A DNA stretch of 6,694 nucleotides from Pseudomonadota bacterium (lineage in GTDB: Bacteria > Pseudomonadota > Alphaproteobacteria > Acetobacterales > Acetobacteraceae): the NCBI GenBank assembly GCA_021784255.1, contig JAJXSZ010000176.1, positions 1 to 6,694 of the forward strand, read 5' to 3'. Shown in pieces: positions 1 through 4,590 of the stretch. Below the pieces are notes generated by a model. It saw only the letters and a list, made by a program, of their open reading frames with translations, did no database searches and was not told the origin of the DNA. The translations under genes were made by a program, and so were the position numbers. Positions within the stretch are counted from its first letter, which is position 1. Each line of letters starts with the position of its first letter.

Positions 1-19
1 CAAAGCGCCGATCCGCACC

Positions 20-33
20 TTGACCTGTGTCAA
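20..33. promoter_or_regulatory. Candidate FNR/FixK-type binding palindrome
   Basis: The bases TTGAC-CTGT-GTCAA form a perfect 5+4+5 inverted repeat. It resembles the TTGAY-N4-RTCAA boxes bound by FNR/FixK-type regulators in alphaproteobacteria. A served promoter would most likely drive a leftward gene outside the window, because no credible rightward gene follows. No -10 element is evident nearby, and a single match of this length can occur by chance. Confidence 0.25.
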
Positions 34-109
34 CGGCGCGGGAAGCCGGGCGGCCAGGAAACCGCCCGCCGGCGCTCCGACCTTCCCACGTGGCAAGCTC
101 GCGTTTCCC

Positions 110-126
110 GGTTACATTACGATACC
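110..126. promoter_or_regulatory. Imperfect palindrome, possible repressor operator
   Basis: GGTTACATTACGATACC is an imperfect 17-base palindrome. Its ends GGT/ACC and several inner positions pair. It is relatively AT-rich within very GC-rich DNA and lies in a non-coding stretch. Size and composition are compatible with an operator of a TetR-like repressor in front of a leftward gene beyond the window. That is inference only; no regulator gene is visible. Confidence 0.2.
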
Positions 127-166
127 GAGACCATCCTGCGCTGTCGCGTGCCCCGCCCGCGGCAGC

Positions 167-1054
167 TCAGGCGGATGCCGCGAGTGCCTCAAGCGCCGCG
201 ACCACCGCCTCCGGCGCCTCGCGAGGCAGGAAATGCCCGACGCCGTCGAGGACACGCGCGCCGCGCAGATCGCCGAACCGGGGCGCATGCGCGCCGGCCG
301 GCGCCGGCGGTCGCACGCCGTCCGCCGCCCCCTCCAGCACGATCGCCGGCACATCGATGCGCGGCCGCTGCGCGAGGCTTGCCTCGATGGCCGCGTGCGC
401 GGGATCGCCGTCGGCCCATCCGTATCGAACGCGGTACGAATGGATCACCACCGCGACATGATCCGGGTTGTCGAAGCTCCTCGCGGTCGCGGCAAACGTC
501 ACGTCATCGAAATGATAATGCGGCGACCAGAGGCGCCACAGCAGGCGCGCCAGCGCCGCCCGGTTGGCGCGCAGACCGGCCTCGCCGCGCGGCGTGCAGA
601 AATACCACTGGTACCAGTAGCGCTGCTCCTGCTCGGGTGCGGCGGGCATGATGTCGGCGGCGACGTCGTGCAGGTTGTAGCCACCCACCGTGACCAGGCC
701 CCGCACCCGCTCGGGCCACAGCGCCGCGACCACGCAGCAGGCCCGCCCGCCCCAGTCATAGCCCGCGAGCAGCGCCCGCGGGATGGCCAGCGCATCGAGT
801 AGCGCCAAGAGGTCGGCGCCGAGCGCCGCCTGCGCGCCCGAGCGCGGCGTGGCGGCGTCGAGGAAGCGCGTCGGTCCATAGCCGCGCAGATACGGCACGA
901 TGACGCGAAACCCGCGCCGCGCCAGCGCCGGCGCCACGCCGTCCCAGGCATGGATGTCGTCCGGATAGCCATGCAGCAGCAGCACCGGGGCGCCATCCGC
1001 CGGGCCATGCTCGACATAGGCGGTCTCGAGCTGCCCGGCGCGGACGCGGCGCAT
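167..1054 (-). CDS. Alpha/beta hydrolase with Asp nucleophile elbow (epoxide hydrolase/dehalogenase-like)
   Basis: A 295-residue alpha/beta-hydrolase-fold enzyme, probably cytoplasmic, as no signal peptide is visible. Residues 24-31 carry the oxyanion-loop motif LLLHGYPD-type (HGYP at 28-31). The nucleophile elbow is GYDWGG (98-103), with Asp100 where serine hydrolases have Ser. Asp245 is the likely charge-relay acid and His274 (GVGHFLP) the catalytic base. An aromatic lid (RYWYQWYF, 145-152) offers tyrosines of the kind epoxide hydrolases use to activate the ring. Asp followed by Trp is typical of epoxide hydrolases and of haloalkane/haloacetate dehalogenases, and I cannot decide between these. 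The ATG start lies 12 bases after the mlaC stop with no clear Shine-Dalgarno sequence, which suggests translation coupled to mlaC. Functional linkage to Mla lipid transport is possible but unproven. Confidence 0.85.
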   Translation of the reverse strand: MRRVRAGQLETAYVEHGPADGAPVLLLHGYPDDIHAWDGVAPALARRGFRVIVPYLRGYGPTRFLDAATPRSGAQAALGADLLALLDALAIPRALLAGYDWGGRACCVVAALWPERVRGLVTVGGYNLHDVAADIMPAAPEQEQRYWYQWYFCTPRGEAGLRANRAALARLLWRLWSPHYHFDDVTFAATARSFDNPDHVAVVIHSYRVRYGWADGDPAHAAIEASLAQRPRIDVPAIVLEGAADGVRPPAPAGAHAPRFGDLRGARVLDGVGHFLPREAPEAVVAALEALAASA

Positions 1055-1066
1055 CGCCGGCGCCGC

Positions 1067-1681
1067 TTACTGGCTCGCCGCCTGCTTCTGCATCGCCTCG
1101 ATCAGCGTGCCGATGTTGTTGTTGTTGCGCGCGATGAAACTGGCGTAGTCGCTCTGCTGCGTCAGCCGCAGCGACGTTCCCTCGGCGATCACGTCCTCGA
1201 TCTTCGGCGCCCCGTCCACCTGGTCGATCAGCCACTCCACCTTGGTCGGCGCGCTGTTGGGGCGCGTGACCGTGGTGTAGACGAGGGTCCCGCCATCGCG
1301 CGCGAGCGACTTGTCGATGCTGAAGCTCACGCCCTGGTAGTCGCCGAGATGTCCGGTGACCGAGCGCATCAGCACGCCGTGGAACAATTGCATGTAGGTC
1401 GCGAGCTGCTGCGGCGTCGCCAGGCGGACGAAGCGCCCGAGGCAGAACCGCGCGATCCCCGTCACGTCCACGCTCTGGTCGATCAGCGCCTGCAGCTTCG
1501 CCTGCTTCGCGGCGGTAGCACCGGGGCCGTTGACCACGGCGACGAGCTGCTCGCCCAGCGACTTCAGGAAAGCCGTGTCGGAGGCGGTGCTGGCGCGTGC
1601 CGGCAGCGGCAGCGCGGCGGGCGCTGCGGCGGCCACGGCGAGGCTGGCCGTGAGCAGGTTGCGGCGTGTGGTGGCGGCCAA
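1067..1681 (-). CDS. mlaC: MlaC/Ttg2D-family periplasmic phospholipid-binding protein
   Basis: Carries phospholipids across the periplasm between outer-membrane MlaA and the inner-membrane MlaFED complex (family knowledge). From the TTG start the protein has 204 residues, close to the usual MlaC length. Residues 1-30 form a signal peptide: TTRRNLLTA is a twin-arginine-like n-region, followed by an Ala/Leu-rich core and an ARA cleavage site before STASD. The mature part has the family pattern: VDVTGIARFCLGRFVR (71-86), then TPQQLATYMQLF (89-100), a beta-rich middle, and KIEDVIAEGTSLRLTQQSDY (160-179). The open frame extends upstream to an ATG at 1822, but that extension overlaps mlaA and puts the signal peptide internally, so I reject it. 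The start is 31 bases after the mlaA stop. HpnM of hopanoid loci belongs to the same family; no hopanoid genes are visible here. Confidence 0.88.
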   Translation of the reverse strand: MAATTRRNLLTASLAVAAAAPAALPLPARASTASDTAFLKSLGEQLVAVVNGPGATAAKQAKLQALIDQSVDVTGIARFCLGRFVRLATPQQLATYMQLFHGVLMRSVTGHLGDYQGVSFSIDKSLARDGGTLVYTTVTRPNSAPTKVEWLIDQVDGAPKIEDVIAEGTSLRLTQQSDYASFIARNNNNIGTLIEAMQKQAASQ

Positions 1682-1688
1682 GGCGGAT

Positions 1689-1693
1689 CTCCC
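1689..1693 (-). promoter_or_regulatory. Ribosome binding site fixing the TTG start of mlaC
   Basis: GGGAG on the minus strand lies 7 bases before TTG (1681-1679). It is the only good Shine-Dalgarno match near the beginning of the signal peptide, and no in-frame ATG or GTG exists between the mlaA stop and the signal peptide. Confidence 0.7.
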
Positions 1694-1712
1694 GAGCTGT
1701 TTGCGCCTGCGA

Positions 1713-2489
1713 TTACTTCGCCGGTTGTGGATACCAGGCGGGAACGCTGGCTGGCGCGTCGTGGCGGGCGTCGCGGATCTGCGACTCCCGGTGCTGGCGG
1801 TAGAGGCTGCGCAGCGTCGCATAGGGGTCGAGTGCCTGCGCCTTGATCTTGTCGAGGTCGGACAGGAAGCGCGCGCGGGTGTCGACCGCGGTCAGCCCCA
1901 TGCGGGCATAGCCGAAATCCTGCATCGCGTAGCCCTTGCCGAACCAGGTGAACGGGCTGAGCGCATAGTCGCCGCCGAAGCCCAGCACGTCGCGCGGCGA
2001 GGACGGTCCCAGCACCGGCAGGTACAGATAGGGCCCCGCGGGCATGCCCCAGACGCCGAGCGTGATGCCGAAATCGGCAGCATGCGCCGGATAGCCAACC
2101 CCGCTCGCCACGTCGAAGATGCCGACCAGCCCGATCGTGGTGTTGATCAGGCCGCGCATCAGCGTATCGCCCGCGCGTCGCGGGTTGCCTTCGAGCATGT
2201 CGTTCGCCAGCACCACGGGTGTGTCGAGGTTGGCGAGCACGTTATGCACGCGATCCTGGAAGAATTGCGGCGTGCCGTAGTGGTAGGCGAGCGCGAACGG
2301 GCGCATCAGCACCGTGTCGAGCGCGTCGTTCACGACATAGAAGACGCGGTTGGTCGGCTCCAGCGGGTCGTTGGTCTGCTGGTAATAGGCGCGCGCCGCC
2401 GGATCCTTGGGCACGGTCGCGCAGCCGGCGAGCACCAGCAGCAGCGTGGCGGCGGCGAGAAGGCGACGTGCGGCGGGCATCGGCGGCAT
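1713..2489 (-). CDS. mlaA: MlaA/VacJ-family outer-membrane phospholipid lipoprotein
   Basis: Outer-membrane component of the Mla system, which removes mislocalised phospholipids from the outer leaflet and hands them to MlaC. The protein has 258 residues, against about 250 in E. coli. A lipoprotein signal ends in the lipobox LAGC with Cys23; Ala at +2 does not suggest inner-membrane retention. Family hallmarks are NDPLEPTNRVF (40-50), the N-terminal-half segment RVHNVLANLDTPVVLANDML (80-99), FGITLGVWG (140-148) and GPYLYLPVLGPSSPRD (152-167). The chosen ATG has AAGAGG upstream, though with only 3 bases of spacing. In-frame alternatives are GTG at 2501 and ATG at 2480 and 2519. The frame is open back to 2636, but that would bury the signal peptide. 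It is the first gene of the leftward unit with mlaC. Confidence 0.93.
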   Translation of the reverse strand: MPPMPAARRLLAAATLLLVLAGCATVPKDPAARAYYQQTNDPLEPTNRVFYVVNDALDTVLMRPFALAYHYGTPQFFQDRVHNVLANLDTPVVLANDMLEGNPRRAGDTLMRGLINTTIGLVGIFDVASGVGYPAHAADFGITLGVWGMPAGPYLYLPVLGPSSPRDVLGFGGDYALSPFTWFGKGYAMQDFGYARMGLTAVDTRARFLSDLDKIKAQALDPYATLRSLYRQHRESQIRDARHDAPASVPAWYPQPAK

Positions 2490-2608
2490 GGTCCTCTTCA
2501 CTCGTGGGGCTCGTAACATGGCGGCGATCGCGCGGCTAGGAAAGTCAACGACCGCGGGGCATCGGCCGGATGGTTGACCAGGACGCCGCACGCCGCGATG
2601 AAGGTGCC
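2490..2608. promoter_or_regulatory. Divergent promoter region between mlaA and metF
   Basis: These 119 bases must hold the start signals for both neighbours. Two -35-like hexamers lie back to back: TTGACT on the minus strand (2548-2543) facing mlaA and TTGACC on the plus strand (2574-2579) facing metF. Together GTCAAC and GTTGAC make an inverted repeat with a 22-base spacer. At 17-base spacing the plus-strand -10 would be GATGAA (weak), and the minus-strand position is GC-only, so neither promoter is complete by sigma-70 standards. I recognise no SAM or SAH riboswitch or clear MetR/MetJ site. Confidence 0.4.
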
Positions 2609-3592
2609 ATGGACCGGAAGACATCTGATCGCGCACCGGAGCGGGCGGCGTCCCTTCGCCCTTCGGCGACCCGCCCGACGCTGGAACGCTGGCTCACCGG
2701 CCCGCGCTTCGGCGGCCTGCCGGCGCGCGGGGCGGAGCAGCCGGCGCCGCTGCTTTCGTTCGAGTTTTTTCCCCCGCGCACCGAGGCGCTGGAGACCCAG
2801 CTCTGGGCCTGCATCCGCCGGCTGGAAACGCTCGCCCCGCGCTTCGTCTCCGTCACCTACGGCGCCGGCGGCAGCACCCAGGCGCGCACCCATGCGACCG
2901 TCGCGCGCATCGTCCGCGAAACGCGCCTGACCCCCGCGGCGCATCTCACCTGCGTCGGCGCCACGCGCGAGGAGGTGGACCAGGTCGCGCGCGATTACTG
3001 GCAGGCCGGCGTCCGCCACGTCGTTGCCCTGCGCGGCGACGTGCCCGGTGGCGGCGCCTATGCGCCGCATCCCGGCGGCTACGCCTACGCCATGGACCTC
3101 GTCGGCGGGCTGCGCCGTGTCGCCGATTTCGAAATTTCCGTCGCCGCCTACCCGGACGTGCATCCCGCCGCCGCGAGCCCCGGCGCCGATCTCGACAACC
3201 TCAAGCGCAAGCTCGACGCCGGGGCGACGCGCGCGATCACCAATTTCTTCTTCGACGCCGCGACCTATCTGCGCTTCCTCGACCGCGCGCTCGCCGCCGG
3301 CATCACCGCGCCGATCGTCCCCGGCATCATGCCGGTCACCAATTTCGTGCAGATGCGCAAATTCGCCGCCACCAACGGCATCGCCGTGCCGGACTGGCTT
3401 GCCCACCTGTTCGACGGGCTGGAGGAGGACGCCGAGACGCGCCGCATGGTCGCGGCCGTCGTCGCGGCGGAGCAGGTGCGTCTGCTGCAGGCCAACGGCA
3501 TCGATGAATTCCACTTCTACACCCTCAACCGCGCCGACCTCGCCTACGCCATCGCCCATATCCTGGGCGTGCGACCCGCCGCCGGGCTTTAG
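2609..3592 (+). CDS. metF: 5,10-methylenetetrahydrofolate reductase
   Basis: Flavin-dependent cytoplasmic enzyme that reduces 5,10-methylene-THF to 5-methyl-THF, the methyl donor for methionine synthesis. The 327 residues align along their length with E. coli MetF (296 residues, recalled from memory), with an N-terminal extension of about 24 residues. SFEFFPPRTEALE carries the catalytic Glu (Glu52, E. coli Glu28). Also present are FVSVTYGAGGS, HLTCVGAT, RHVVALRGD (Asp144, E. coli Asp120), SVAAYPDVHP, DLDNLKRKLDAGATRAIT, RKF (Phe252, E. coli Phe223), FDGLEEDAETR and the C-terminal FHFYTLNRADLAYAI-ILGVRP. One key position differs: E. coli Gln183 is Asn212 (ITNFFFD). The chosen ATG follows GAAGG at 2600-2604 with 4 bases of spacing; an in-frame ATG at 2570 lacks such a site. 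The gene overlaps the transporter gene tail-to-tail by 4 bases. Confidence 0.95.
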   Translation: MDRKTSDRAPERAASLRPSATRPTLERWLTGPRFGGLPARGAEQPAPLLSFEFFPPRTEALETQLWACIRRLETLAPRFVSVTYGAGGSTQARTHATVARIVRETRLTPAAHLTCVGATREEVDQVARDYWQAGVRHVVALRGDVPGGGAYAPHPGGYAYAMDLVGGLRRVADFEISVAAYPDVHPAAASPGADLDNLKRKLDAGATRAITNFFFDAATYLRFLDRALAAGITAPIVPGIMPVTNFVQMRKFAATNGIAVPDWLAHLFDGLEEDAETRRMVAAVVAAEQVRLLQANGIDEFHFYTLNRADLAYAIAHILGVRPAAGL

Positions 3593-4551
3593 CCCTCGCG
3601 CAACACCATCCGGTAAACCGGGCGCAGCAGGAACGGGCTGAGGAACAGCGGGAACTGGCACAGCGCAAAGAACAGCGCCAGCCGCGGGTCCGCTGCCGCC
3701 GGCAGCACCGCCAGGTAGAGCGCCATGTTGCGGTTGCCGCTCATCAGCCCCGCCGACGCCGCCTCACGCAGGCCGGCGACGAGGAACACCAGCGTGGTCA
3801 GCAGGTTGAGCCCGAACGCGGCGGCGAACGCCGCCACTGCCGCCTGTGCCACCCAGAGCGGGTCGGCGAGCAGCCTGGCGGTCAGCCCGTCCATCACCGC
3901 GAAGCCGTAGAAAACCAGCACCCACACGACGGCGCCATCGACGGCAGGCCCAAGCGGCGCCAGCCGCTCGGGCCCGAGCCCCCAACGCAGCAGCAACGAC
4001 AGCACCAGCGGCAGCAGCACCACGAAGGCCAGCCGCAGCGCGAAGGCATAGAGCCCGAGATGCAGCCCCACGCCCCCGAGCGCCAGCGCCAGCGGCGGCG
4101 CCGACAGCGGCAGCAGCAGCGTCGTCGTCAGGGTCCCGAGCAGCGTCAGCTCCGGATCCAGACCGACCAGCCGCGCGAACGCCGCCCCGGAGGTCGCCCC
4201 GCATCCCGTCGCGAACACCACTACCCCCGCCCTGACCCCCGCATCGAGCGGCAGCACGCGCACCACCAGCGCCGCCACCAGCGGGGCGACCAGCAACTGC
4301 ACCGCGGTGATCGCGGCGAGCAGCACCGGCTGGCGCAGCCGCCGCAGCGCCGCCGCCACGTCCACGCGCAGCAGCACCAGCGTCATCAGGATCACGACGT
4401 TGGTCGAGATGAACCAGTGGAACACATGCGCGAGCGGCGGCACCAGCAGCCCGCCGAAGATGCCGAGCGCCAGCAGCGTCGTGCCGTGCCGTGCCGCCCA
4501 GGTGAAGGGACGCAGCGCCAGCGGCCCGGGATTCGCGCCATGAGCAGCCAC
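3589..4551 (-). CDS. BASS-fold (bile acid:sodium symporter-like) membrane transporter
   Basis: A 320-residue inner-membrane protein with about ten hydrophobic segments (approximately 25-42, 47-62, 76-98, 105-127, 134-158, 164-188, 205-222, 234-258, 265-286, 290-309), matching the ten-helix BASS fold with two inverted five-helix halves. Each half has the broken-helix motif expected in helices 4 and 9: GCGATSGAAFARLVGLD (116-132) and LMSGNRNMALYLAVL (269-283). In the bacterial homologue ASBT_NM (from memory) the second motif reads EVGMQN, with Glu260 and Gln264 binding sodium; here they are Met270 and Arg274. The substrate is unknown, and sodium coupling should not be assumed. The start is GTG, as no in-frame ATG precedes helix 1, and the upstream Shine-Dalgarno match (GGGA, 10 bases away) is weak. 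It is convergent with metF and divergent from uvrD. Confidence 0.75.
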   Translation of the reverse strand: MAAHGANPGPLALRPFTWAARHGTTLLALGIFGGLLVPPLAHVFHWFISTNVVILMTLVLLRVDVAAALRRLRQPVLLAAITAVQLLVAPLVAALVVRVLPLDAGVRAGVVVFATGCGATSGAAFARLVGLDPELTLLGTLTTTLLLPLSAPPLALALGGVGLHLGLYAFALRLAFVVLLPLVLSLLLRWGLGPERLAPLGPAVDGAVVWVLVFYGFAVMDGLTARLLADPLWVAQAAVAAFAAAFGLNLLTTLVFLVAGLREAASAGLMSGNRNMALYLAVLPAAADPRLALFFALCQFPLFLSPFLLRPVYRMVLREG

Positions 4552-4590
4552 TGACTATCTTTCCCGCATGCGAATCATCACGGACGAACC
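4552..4590. promoter_or_regulatory. Short divergent gap between the transporter gene and uvrD
   Basis: Only 39 bases separate the two divergent starts, so the promoters probably reach into the opposite coding regions. A GGA (4582-4584) six bases before the uvrD ATG may act as a weak Shine-Dalgarno sequence. There is one GAAC (4586-4589) but no proper second half, so I do not call an alphaproteobacterial LexA box (GTTC-N7-GTTC). Confidence 0.35.

Larger units (their letters stand above)
1..166. other. Non-coding left edge downstream of the hydrolase gene
   Basis: I see no convincing gene here. Rightward open frames run through this stretch and into the hydrolase gene, but they are Arg/Pro/Ala-rich and look like shadows of it. 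The stretch is less uniformly GC-rich than its surroundings around 104-126. It holds two palindromes, listed separately, and one GC-rich hairpin: arms CGGGCGG (47-53) and CCGCCCG (62-68) with an 8-base loop. The hairpin has no T-tract on either side, so it is at best a weak terminator for the leftward unit. A leftward gene could begin at the very edge, for example a GTG at 18-16 preceded by CAGG, but too few codons remain to judge. Confidence 0.5.

Noticed and set aside
47..68. GC-rich hairpin as intrinsic terminator of the mla-hydrolase unit
   Set aside because: The stem is only 7 base pairs with an 8-base loop, no T-tract follows on either strand, and such stems are frequent in DNA of this composition.
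20..802. Rightward open frame of 260 codons entering the hydrolase region
   Set aside because: It lacks a ribosome binding site, is Arg/Pro/Ala-rich, and most of it is antisense to the hydrolase gene, which has a complete catalytic motif set.
950..2516. Two long rightward open frames (298 and 328 codons) over mlaC and mlaA
   Set aside because: The minus-strand frames encode clear MlaC and MlaA proteins with export signals. The plus-strand products are rich in Arg, Ala, Val and His with no family resemblance.
2498..3661. A 387-codon minus-strand open frame covering metF, longer than metF itself
   Set aside because: It is the antisense shadow of metF, Gly/Ala/Arg/Val-rich without domains, and it also overlaps the ends of the transporter and mlaA upstream regions.
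4481..4495. Three tandem GTGCC units inside the transporter gene
   Set aside because: Only 15 bases long, within coding sequence for the N-terminal region, and easily explained by chance or codon bias.
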